Below, piece by piece: positions 25,513 to 32,189 of a DNA stretch of 64,000 nt (position 1 is its first letter; every line of letters starts with the position of its first letter). Origin of the DNA: Actinomycetota bacterium. GTDB taxonomy: Bacteria; Actinomycetota; Thermoleophilia; RBG-16-64-13. A program made the position numbers and the translations under genes. The notes beneath the pieces were generated by a model. The model was not told the origin of the DNA. It did no database searches and was given only the letters and a program-made list of their open reading frames with translations. The stretch covers positions 62,001 through 126,000 of the forward strand of contig JADQBG010000003.1 of the NCBI GenBank assembly GCA_016278725.1, read 5' to 3'.

Positions 25513-26556
25513 ATGGCCAAGAACGATAAGCGCAAAGCGGCCTCCTCCCCCGCCCAGGCCGCGGACTTTCCGGGAAGAGAAGCGGCCGCTCGAGGGAACG
25601 GCGAAGCACGCAAGGCCCCGGCGGCCCGCAATCCGGTCAAGACCGGCGGCGTCCAGAGCGACGGCCGCCGCCGCATGACCATCGACGACATCCGCCCCGG
25701 CGCGACCATCGCCGCCGCGCGTAACGCCGCCGGCAACCCGTACCTGCCCGAGCCGGCCACGGTGGTGGAGATCGTCCCGGAGACGCACAACATCAAGTCG
25801 TTTCGAGTCCGCTTCGACGACGAAGCCGTGATGGAGAACTTCAGCTTCGCTCCCGGCCAGGTGGGCCAGTTGGGGATTTTCGGGGTGGGGGAATCCACCT
25901 TCGCCATCAATTCGAGCCCCTCCACCAAGGAATACCTGCAGTTCTCGGTGATGCGCACCGGGGAGGTGACCACCGCCCTTCATAACCTGAGCGTTGGCGA
26001 CAAGGTCGGAGTGCGCGCGCCCATGGGGTGCGGCTTCCCCGTCGACGAGTGGAAGGGCAAGAAGATCCTCTACGTGATGGGCGGGATTGGCTCGGCCGCG
26101 CTGCGGGCCACCATCCACTACACGCTCGAGCACCGGGACGACTACGAGGACGTCACCATCATCTACGGCGCCCGTTCTCCGGAGGATCTGACCTACAAGT
26201 ACGACATCGATGATTGGGTCGAGCGCAAGGACGTGAACGCGGTCATCACCATCGACCGCGAGGTGCCCGGCTGGGACAAGCGCGTGGGCTTCGTGCCCGC
26301 CGTGCTGGAAGAGGAGCAGCCGCGGCCCAAGGACACCATCGCCATCACCTGCGGCCCGCCGATCATGATCAAGTTCGTCCTGCAGAGCCTGGAGAAACTC
26401 CAGTTTACGGATGACCAGATCTATACGACACTCGAGAAGCGGATGAAGTGCGGCATCGGCATTTGCGGCCGCTGCAACATGGGCCCGCGCTACGTCTGCG
26501 TCGACGGTCCGGTCTTCTCCATGACCGAACTGCGGGAACTGCCCGACGAGATGTAG
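25513..26556 (+). CDS. flxA: FlxA-like FAD/NAD(H)-binding oxidoreductase
   Basis: The protein has 347 residues of the ferredoxin-NADP reductase superfamily (AsrB/HydG type). After a disordered N-terminal extension of about 55 residues come the FAD domain (with FAPGQVGQLGIFGVGESTFAI), the NAD domain (YVMGGIGSAALRATIHY and ITCGPPIMI) and a C-terminal [2Fe-2S] or similar cysteine site KCGIGICGRCNMG. It should oxidise NAD(P)H for the Flx-Hdr complex. The start is ATG 25513 directly after the flxB stop; ATG 25675 would give the core domain alone. It is the last gene of the seven-gene operon. Confidence 0.88.
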   Translation: MAKNDKRKAASSPAQAADFPGREAAARGNGEARKAPAARNPVKTGGVQSDGRRRMTIDDIRPGATIAAARNAAGNPYLPEPATVVEIVPETHNIKSFRVRFDDEAVMENFSFAPGQVGQLGIFGVGESTFAINSSPSTKEYLQFSVMRTGEVTTALHNLSVGDKVGVRAPMGCGFPVDEWKGKKILYVMGGIGSAALRATIHYTLEHRDDYEDVTIIYGARSPEDLTYKYDIDDWVERKDVNAVITIDREVPGWDKRVGFVPAVLEEEQPRPKDTIAITCGPPIMIKFVLQSLEKLQFTDDQIYTTLEKRMKCGIGICGRCNMGPRYVCVDGPVFSMTELRELPDEM

Positions 26557-26629
26557 GGCTCGGCGAGACGTAGCGCCGGGCTTGGGCGACGCGCGTCGGG
26601 GGCGACTGAAGCCACCGCGGGTCCTTGGC

Positions 26630-28012
26630 CTATCGCCCCGCGTAGGTCTGCTCGAGCACCCGTTCTACGAGCACCCGCTCGAGTTCTTCCGGTTGCTCGG
26701 TGACGACGTTGTGCCCGCTCTTCTCGAACCAGTGGAACTCCTTGTGGGGAGCTTCCAGGCCCTCGTAGTACTCCTCGGTCAGCGTCTGGAAGGCGTTCAG
26801 ATCGTGGCGGCCGGCCAGGAAGTAGACGGGGATCTCGAGGTCGGTGACATCCTCGCGGAAGTCGACCTCGTAGAGCTGGGGATAGACCTCGTTGAAGGTC
26901 GAGTAGAGTGCCCAGACCTGTCCGAGGGTGTCGATGAAGCCGTACTCCGGGGCGAGGGGATTGTCGATCGCCATGTTATGCCCCCGGACGTCCCAGGGGG
27001 CCGTGGCCTCGGTGGTCTCCATGGACATGGGCATGAACTGCATGGTCGGATCGTCGTAGTAGGGCGGTTGGCCGTTCTTCTCGAGGACGGCGGCCGTCGC
27101 GGTGTCACCCGTATCCCGGGCGTGGTCGAGCGCCGCTTCGTACATCATCAGATCGTTCTCCACAAAAGCCACCATCTGGTCCGCGCCGATGTAGGCGTGG
27201 AAGAGCTCGGGATGCTCATCGACCAGCCAGAGGCCGAGGGCGCTGCCCCAGGAATCGCCCAGCACGTAGATCTTCTCCTCGTCGAAGCGCTCTCGCAGCT
27301 GGTTGGTCAGTTCGAGGGCGTGCTCTCGATAGACCTCGGGGGTGAGGTCGTCGGTGTCCATGGCGTTCCAGGACTTGCCCGCGCCGGGCTGATCCCAGTT
27401 GACGACGACGAAGTGTTTCTCGAGGGCGTGGCCGGTGTCTTCGTATCGGGTCTTGACCAGCTCGCTGCCGCCCGGGCCTCCCGCCAGAAAGAGGAGCACG
27501 GGATTGTCCGGGCTCTGGCCGCGGATGGTGAGGTATTGGGTCGTGCCGCCGAGTTCGATCTTCTCCAGGGAGGCGATGCTGCCGGCGATTTCGTCGTCGG
27601 CGGCATCTCGGACCGGGGGCGCGTAGGTCAGCTGGTCGTTGACGAGGGCCGCCAGGGTGAATCCTGCCAGGAGGAAGACGGCAGTGAAGGCCACCCGGTT
27701 GGCCCGGGCGTACCAGCGGGGACGGGATGCGCGCATCCGCGGAACTGCCGCCGCGACGCCGGTGACGACCAGCAGTCCAAGAGCGGCGAGGGTAGTGAGG
27801 AGAAACCCGAGCAGAAGCAAGACGATGACGCCCAACTCCACATAGACGGTAGCGCCGGCGGGCATGAGCAGCGGCCGGAGTGCCAGGTAGAGTAGACCCA
27901 GGAGTGCTCCGGCAGTGGCCACCGCTGCATGCGGCCGCCGCAGCCAGGAGACCAGGCGTTGCCTCGAGGAGTCCTTTGCGCTTGTCTGAGTCGCTTCTCG
28001 GGGCGTATCCAT
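26630..28012 (-). CDS. Membrane-anchored alpha/beta hydrolase, peptidase S33-like
   Basis: The protein has 460 residues. Three hydrophobic segments at about 30-130 form an N-terminal membrane domain not found in typical proline iminopeptidases. The hydrolase domain then follows with GGPGGSE as the oxyanion loop, VNWDQPGAGKSW, and the nucleophile elbow GDSWGSALG. The candidate acid and base are in GRHDLNAF and SGHNVV. It should hydrolyse an ester or peptide outside the membrane if the topology is as drawn. The start is ATG with GGAGGACACC upstream. It is convergent with the flx operon and has no obvious partner gene. Confidence 0.82.
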   Translation of the reverse strand: MDTPREATQTSAKDSSRQRLVSWLRRPHAAVATAGALLGLLYLALRPLLMPAGATVYVELGVIVLLLLGFLLTTLAALGLLVVTGVAAAVPRMRASRPRWYARANRVAFTAVFLLAGFTLAALVNDQLTYAPPVRDAADDEIAGSIASLEKIELGGTTQYLTIRGQSPDNPVLLFLAGGPGGSELVKTRYEDTGHALEKHFVVVNWDQPGAGKSWNAMDTDDLTPEVYREHALELTNQLRERFDEEKIYVLGDSWGSALGLWLVDEHPELFHAYIGADQMVAFVENDLMMYEAALDHARDTGDTATAAVLEKNGQPPYYDDPTMQFMPMSMETTEATAPWDVRGHNMAIDNPLAPEYGFIDTLGQVWALYSTFNEVYPQLYEVDFREDVTDLEIPVYFLAGRHDLNAFQTLTEEYYEGLEAPHKEFHWFEKSGHNVVTEQPEELERVLVERVLEQTYAGR

Positions 28013-28160
28013 GGTGTCCTCCCTAGAATGGGTCGTTCACTAGCCCGTATGCTACGGAAAGGAGGCGCGGTCGGATTCAGTCAGGCGGGGGGTTCGCGCA
28101 CCGGCAAAGGGTGGGGATCGCACCTGGCCGGGTGAAGGGGCGGGCCCGCCCTCGTAGACA

Positions 28161-28964
28161 GTGAGCAACGAGTGGAGGACCTACGACGTGACGCTCCCGG
28201 ACAAACAGTCTGCGCAGATCGCCGGTTCGACGATCGAGTACGCCCACGGGGGCAGCGGGACTCCCTCGATCGTGCTACTCAACGGGGCGGGCACGCCGAT
28301 CGAGGGATGGGACAGAGTCTGGAACCGCCTCGCGGAGCTGAGCAGCGTCTTCGCCCACAATCGGTTCGGGGTGGGCGGGAGCGGGAAGCCGCCCGAGCCG
28401 CAAACCGGGCAAGCGGTCGTCGCAGGCCTGCGGGAGTTGCTTGCCGTTGCGCACGTCCCGCCGCCGTACGTGCTCGTCGGACACTCGCTTGGAGGTCTGT
28501 TCGTCAACCTCTTCGCGCGCCTCCACCCGGAGGAGGCGGCCGCTGTCGTGTTTGTGGAGGCCACCTCCCCCATGGACGCCTTCCTCTTGGAGGATTACGG
28601 CTCTGCGACCCATCGGTTTCTTCAAAGAACCGTGGATCTCTTGCCCGGGCCGGGAGAGCAGTCCGCCGTGGCGCACCTGGCGGATACCGCAAAAAGCGTC
28701 ACCGAGGCGGCAGGGTTCCCGGCCGTTCCCCTGGTGGTAGTCAGTGGGGGGAAGCATTCGCCGATGATGCCGCGGGCTTTTCGGAATGTGTGGGCCTATC
28801 GCCAGTCGCAACTGGCAGCCCTCTCACCGCAAGGAAGGCACGTCGTCGCCCGGCGAAGCGGGCACTTTCCCCAAGTCACCGAGCCGGACGTCGTGGTCGA
28901 GGCGGTGCGGCGCGTCTTGCAGGACGCTGGGTGCTATCCCCCTCGAGAAGCGGAGGCGAAATGA
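28161..28964 (+). CDS. Alpha/beta hydrolase
   Basis: The 267-residue soluble hydrolase has an LLNGAGTPIEGW oxyanion segment, the nucleophile elbow GHSLGG at about residue 111 and the catalytic His in RSGHFPQ near the C-terminus. A VVSGGKHSP stretch takes the place of the acid-bearing strand. No signal peptide is visible. GTG 28161 has no Shine-Dalgarno; a perfect 14-bp GC palindrome lies at 28138-28151 just before it. The substrate is unknown. It is convergent with the SHOCT gene 17 bases downstream. Confidence 0.8.
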   Translation: MSNEWRTYDVTLPDKQSAQIAGSTIEYAHGGSGTPSIVLLNGAGTPIEGWDRVWNRLAELSSVFAHNRFGVGGSGKPPEPQTGQAVVAGLRELLAVAHVPPPYVLVGHSLGGLFVNLFARLHPEEAAAVVFVEATSPMDAFLLEDYGSATHRFLQRTVDLLPGPGEQSAVAHLADTAKSVTEAAGFPAVPLVVVSGGKHSPMMPRAFRNVWAYRQSQLAALSPQGRHVVARRSGHFPQVTEPDVVVEAVRRVLQDAGCYPPREAEAK

Positions 28965-28981
28965 ACGGTGGGCCCGTGTCC

Positions 28982-29254
28982 CTAGCCGGTCAGGTCGCTC
29001 TTTCTATCCAGGAACTCCTGGCGGTCGATCTCGCCGCGCGAGTAGCGTTCCTCTAGGACCTCAAGGGGGGTCGCGCTGCGCTCGGAAGGCGGCTGGTTGC
29101 GGGTTGCTTCGTGACCGTGGTTCTGGTTGCTCAGCGAGCGCACGACCAGGACGACCCCGACGATGATGACCACCAAGAACAGCACCATGAAGAAAAAGCC
29201 GACCCAGCCAAAACCCGATCCGAAGCCGTTGTCCCAGTGCCATCCGCCCATCAT
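28982..29254 (-). CDS. Small membrane protein with C-terminal SHOCT domain
   Basis: The 90-residue protein has a Gly/Trp-rich start (MMGGWHWDNGFG), one strong membrane helix at about 15-40, and a C-terminal SHOCT motif (LEVLEERYSRGEIDRQEFLDRK). The domain is short and usually ends membrane or oligomerising proteins; its function is not established. ATG is preceded by AGGAGGCAGACG. It lies 10 bases downstream of the monoheme cytochrome gene and is probably co-transcribed with it. A related SHOCT gene sits 700 bases away on the same strand. Confidence 0.85.
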   Translation of the reverse strand: MMGGWHWDNGFGSGFGWVGFFFMVLFLVVIIVGVVLVVRSLSNQNHGHEATRNQPPSERSATPLEVLEERYSRGEIDRQEFLDRKSDLTG

Positions 29255-29264
29255 CGTCTGCCTC

Positions 29265-29831
29265 CTATTGGGAGAGTTGCTGTAAGTAGTCAACGAGCGC
29301 GTCGACCTCGTCGGCGGAAACGTCCCAACGGGGCATGACGCGTTCGAGTTCCTCGCCCCCGGGAGTCTCGCCCTCACGAAGCGCCGTAGCGAAGCTATCG
29401 CGGTCGTAGGGCTCGTGGGGGTGGGCTTCGGCGGCGCTGGAACTCCCCGTCCCCGCGCCCTCTTCCTCGGGTTCGGTCAAGGTGCTCCAGCGGATGTCGG
29501 GCGCGTCGATATCGAACATCATCATCTGGATCTCACGCCCTTGACCGTCCTCGCCGTGACAGTCGGCGCAGGCGACGACCCCCATCATGCCGCCGAAGCC
29601 TCCCGAACGGGCAATGAGGCGCCCGTCGGCACCCCGGCCGGTCAGGAAGACCTGCTCGCCGAGGGAGTCGAAGTCGCCTTCGCGCACGTTGCCGTCGCCG
29701 TCGAAGAACGACCGAGAACCGAAAGAGCCATCGGAACCGGCCAGCCCGATGAGGACGAAAACCCCGAGGAAGCCGAGGACGAGTAAGCCGATGCCCCACC
29801 ACAGCGCTGGACTTGTCTTGCCTTGGGCCAT
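29265..29831 (-). CDS. Membrane-anchored monoheme cytochrome c
   Basis: The protein has 188 residues. One N-terminal membrane helix (about 10-31) anchors a class I-like cytochrome c domain with a single CADCH heme site near residue 88 and a likely methionine axial ligand in RVMPRWD near the C-terminus, before VDALVDYLQQL. An acidic Ser/Gly-rich insertion lies between the two ligands. It resembles small electron carriers or c-type modules near sulfur or copper oxidoreductases, but no enzyme partner is encoded beside it. It is probably in an operon with the SHOCT protein downstream. The ribosome site is weak. Confidence 0.82.
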   Translation of the reverse strand: MAQGKTSPALWWGIGLLVLGFLGVFVLIGLAGSDGSFGSRSFFDGDGNVREGDFDSLGEQVFLTGRGADGRLIARSGGFGGMMGVVACADCHGEDGQGREIQMMMFDIDAPDIRWSTLTEPEEEGAGTGSSSAAEAHPHEPYDRDSFATALREGETPGGEELERVMPRWDVSADEVDALVDYLQQLSQ

Positions 29832-29951
29832 GGGGAGAGCTTACCCGCCGTCATTGCGGCGAAACAGGAGGGCAAGGCGAGTTGGTGTGGCACTCTTCCT
29901 CCGCCTTTCAAGACCCCCGCCTTTCGCAGGCCGGCGCACCCCGCAGCTGTT

Positions 29952-30167
29952 CTAGCGCTCGAGGTCGGCGCGGCGCTCACGGTACTCCGCTGCGTCTATC
30001 TCACCGCGGGCGTACCGCTCATCGAGCAGGGTCCTGGCGTCCGGCCGGCCCGCCGCGGAAGGGTGGGATTGCTGGGTGCGATCGTCCCGATCGCGCTGTG
30101 ACTGGACGAACCACCAGATGAGGCCGATGATGAGCAACGGCCAGAGAAGCATGCCACCAAACATCAT
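29952..30167 (-). CDS. Small membrane protein with SHOCT domain
   Basis: The 71-residue protein has one membrane helix at about 4-22 (LLWPLLIIGLIWWFVQ), a short polar linker, and a SHOCT motif (LLDERYARGEIDAAEYRERR). ATG is preceded by GAAGGAGG. It is a paralogue in layout of the SHOCT gene downstream of the cytochrome on the same strand and may belong to the same transcription unit, 120 bases upstream of it. No function can be given. Confidence 0.83.
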   Translation of the reverse strand: MMFGGMLLWPLLIIGLIWWFVQSQRDRDDRTQQSHPSAAGRPDARTLLDERYARGEIDAAEYRERRADLER

Positions 30168-30392
30168 GCTGTCGATACCTCCTTCTACGCTCGGCGCCGT
30201 GGGGCTCCGGCGGGCTATTTGCTAAGGAACTGCTGTTTGCTTAGTTTACCCCCCCTACACAAAGCTAAAGTAAAGGTGGGGCTCGACAACGGGATCGAGG
30301 CACCGGCATAGCCCGCGGCCCCCGTCTTACACACCGAGTAGCCCAGATCAAATCTGTGACGCCGTCGAGGCGCTCGAGCATGGGAGGAAACC

Positions 30393-30668
30393 GTGAAGGT
30401 ACTGGTACCAGTCACGAGATCATGCGGCCACCGTCCAATACTCGAACGCAAACTCGCCGAGATGGGCATCGAGCACGAGGTCAAGTACGTGGAGGATCAC
30501 CCGGGTCTCCAGGAACGGTTCGGCGTCACGACCAGCCCCAACTTGATCGTCGACGACACCCTCATCTTCGCTGGATGGCCGGAGGCCGCCGAGCTGAAGG
30601 CGTCGCTGGAAAGCCTCGAGGCTCGAGCAAGAACTGAGCGCCGAGAGGAAGGGCCGCGCAAGGCCTGA
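30393..30668 (+). CDS. Small thioredoxin-fold protein with a single cysteine
   Basis: The 91-residue protein begins MKVLVPVTRSCGHRP and has the beta-alpha-beta plus TSPNLIVDDTLIF pattern of small thioredoxin-fold proteins. The cis-proline is in TSPN. The usual CxxC active site is reduced to a single Cys followed by GHRP, so it cannot form the standard intramolecular disulfide; a monothiol or metal or thiol-carrier role is possible. GTG 30393 has GGGAGGA upstream. The C-terminal 20 residues are highly charged. It stands beside degraded genes, so it may also be a relic of a transferred cluster. Confidence 0.65.
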   Translation: MKVLVPVTRSCGHRPILERKLAEMGIEHEVKYVEDHPGLQERFGVTTSPNLIVDDTLIFAGWPEAAELKASLESLEARARTERREEGPRKA

Positions 30669-30685
30669 GGGGTAGGTCTAGAGAC

Positions 30686-30820
30686 GTGGTGCTCGATCTC
30701 GCCTGCGGAACCGGGCTCAACTTCCCAGCGCTCGAGCGGGCGGTCGGCCCGGCCGGCCGGATTATCGGGATCGACCTCTCGGCCGACGTGTTCCAGGAGA
30801 TCGCCGCATGTACATGTTAG
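30686..30820 (+). pseudogene. Remnant of a SAM-dependent methyltransferase
   Basis: An open stretch of 44 codons encodes VVLDLACGTGLNFPALE and then AGRIIGIDLSADVF, which are motifs I and II of a UbiE-like class I methyltransferase. There is no N-terminal region and the C-terminal two thirds are missing; the frame stops soon after at TAG, just past a CATGTACATG palindrome (30807-30816). It is too short to fold as an enzyme. I read it as a deletion scar. Confidence 0.75.
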
Positions 30821-30854
30821 CTACCGAATCACCATTCTGTGGTAGGAGCCCATT

Positions 30855-31652
30855 ATGGGCCCGTTGCGGATAGCCAACTTTCTTTCGCCGCTCCTGGAGC
30901 CGGTGTACCGATTCGTCGCCGAGGAGATGGGCCGGGAGCTCGACGTACCGGTGGAGTTCGCAAACGGCCGGTCCTTTTCGCAGTTCGCTGCGGGCGAGGT
31001 CGACGCGGGCTTCATCTGAGGCCTGCCCTACGTGCTCCTGCGGCGGGAGGATCCTCCGCCGGTGGAGCTGCTGGCCGCTCCCGTGCTGGAGGGCGAACGC
31101 TATCAAAACCGCCCGATCTACTTCTCCGACGTGATCGTCCGCCGGGATAGCGACATCGAGGGCTTTGAGGCGCTGCGCGGCCGCTCTTGGGCCTACAACG
31201 ATCCGCTATCTCACTCGGGCTACAACCTCACCCGTTACGAGTTGATCCGGCGCGGCGAGACCGGGGGCTTCTTCGGCCGGGTGGTCGAAGCCGGGTCCCA
31301 TGCGAACTCTCTGCGTTTGGTGGCGGCGGGCACGGTCGACGCCGCCGCCATTGATTCGCAGATCCTCGCGGTAGAGTTTCGCGATTCGCCGGAACTGGCG
31401 GGAGCGCTACGGGTAATCGACGTGTTCGGTCCGTCGACTATCCAACCGATGGTGGCGGCTTCGCGTCTGCCTCAGGAGATCAAGGAGCGCATGCGCTCCC
31501 TGCTCCTGGATTTGCCTCGCGACGAACGCTCGCGGCCGGCGCTTGGCTATGGTTTCGTGCGCCGCTTCGCCCCGATGATCGATCCGGATTACGACGACAT
31601 CCGGCGCATGCTCGCGGCGGCCGAGTACAGCGGGTTCATGACCTTGCGTTAA
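30855..31652 (+). CDS. PhnD-like substrate-binding protein with in-frame TGA at codon 55 (selenoprotein or pseudogene)
   Basis: The frame opens at ATG 30855 behind GGAG at six bases and runs to 31652, 265 residues if the TGA at 31017-31019 is read through. Both sides of the TGA belong to one protein of the PhnD/SsuA substrate-binding type. Before it is LRIANFLSPLLEPVYRF and GEVDAGFI; after it is GLPYVLLRRE and then FEALRGRSWAYNDPLSHSGY, with HANSLRLVAAGTVDAAAID, as expected. No other stop or frameshift occurs in 210 downstream codons. From memory, relatives often have Cys before GLPYV, so TGA could encode selenocysteine. The protein lacks a signal peptide. A plain nonsense mutation is the alternative. 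Confidence 0.7.
31041..31061 (+). promoter_or_regulatory. Candidate bacterial SECIS hairpin
   Basis: Twenty-one bases after the in-frame TGA begins an eight-pair stem (31041-31046 with 31056-31061, plus 31048-31049 with 31054-31055) with one bulged G at 31047 and a GATC loop at 31050-31053. A G at the first loop position, a bulged stem and a loop about 30 bases from TGA fit the general layout of bacterial SECIS elements as I remember it. GC-rich DNA forms such hairpins easily, so this is suggestive only. Confidence 0.4.
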
Positions 31653-31680
31653 GGCGCGCGTCTTGGTTCATCGCCATGGT

Positions 31681-32091
31681 TCATCGCCATGACGATGCCT
31701 CCTCGTATGGGATCACGAATTTGATCGCGGTCAGCCTCTCCGAGATTTCGGCGGCGTCCACGTCCGCCAGGCCCTGTGTCCGGCCGGCGGCGCGCACGTC
31801 GCTCGCCTCCACGTCCGCGCCCATTTTGGGATAGACCACCCAAAGGACCGAATCGCCCTGCATGAGGCGCGATACGGTGCGGACCGCCGCCAGATTGTCG
31901 CGCCCCTGCACACCCAACAGCACCAGGTCGCTTCCCCGGCGGGGCCCCAAAGAGACATCGGCGGAAGCCTCGGCGAGTTCCTCCAGCAGGTCGGCCTCGG
32001 GCAGATCCAGCACGTCCACGCGGCTGTGCTTCTCGACCCCAAGCCTGTTCATGCGACCGACCATCTGGAGGACATCTTCCCGCGTGGACAA
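31681..32091 (-). CDS. DUF3052 family protein
   Basis: The 136-residue protein ends with the DUF3052 pattern: VLWVVYPKMG, then the ASDVRAAGRTQGLAD block and a final LTAIKFVIP strand. The central SDLVLLGVQGRDNL segment matches the part where a hydrophobic strand precedes an Asp/Asn loop. It is a small soluble alpha/beta protein with no catalytic motif. The family is common in actinobacteria and has no established role. The start is at 32091 (ATG or alternative); the gene is divergent from the FAD oxidoreductase, with 98 bases between them that hold two similar palindromes. Confidence 0.75.
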   Translation of the reverse strand: MSTREDVLQMVGRMNRLGVEKHSRVDVLDLPEADLLEELAEASADVSLGPRRGSDLVLLGVQGRDNLAAVRTVSRLMQGDSVLWVVYPKMGADVEASDVRAAGRTQGLADVDAAEISERLTAIKFVIPYEEASSWR

Positions 32092-32123
32092 GATTTATCG
32101 CCTTTCAACTGATTGGGCGCTGC

Positions 32124-32164
32124 CCCACCCGGGTGGGCTGTAGTACAGTTCACCACTCGGGTAG
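32124..32164. promoter_or_regulatory. Two related palindromes, possible operator pair
   Basis: CCACCCGGGTGG (32125-32136, part of a 14-bp perfect palindrome at 32124-32137) and CCACTCGGGTAG (32153-32164) agree at 10 of 12 positions and are 28 bases apart centre to centre, on the way to the FAD oxidoreductase start. This is the layout of a dimeric repressor or activator site pair. GC-rich palindromes of this length arise by chance, so the repetition is the main evidence. Confidence 0.4.
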
Positions 32165-32189
32165 TTAATACGCAGGGGGGATTCCTCAG

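Noticed and set aside
28138-28151. Perfect 14-bp palindrome GGGCGGGCCCGCCC before the alpha/beta hydrolase
   Set aside because: A few palindromes of this length are expected by chance in a GC-rich window of this size, and there is no second copy or promoter around it.
30686-30820. The 44-codon frame as a functional small protein
   Set aside because: It contains only the first two motifs of a methyltransferase and cannot form the fold; a remnant is more likely.
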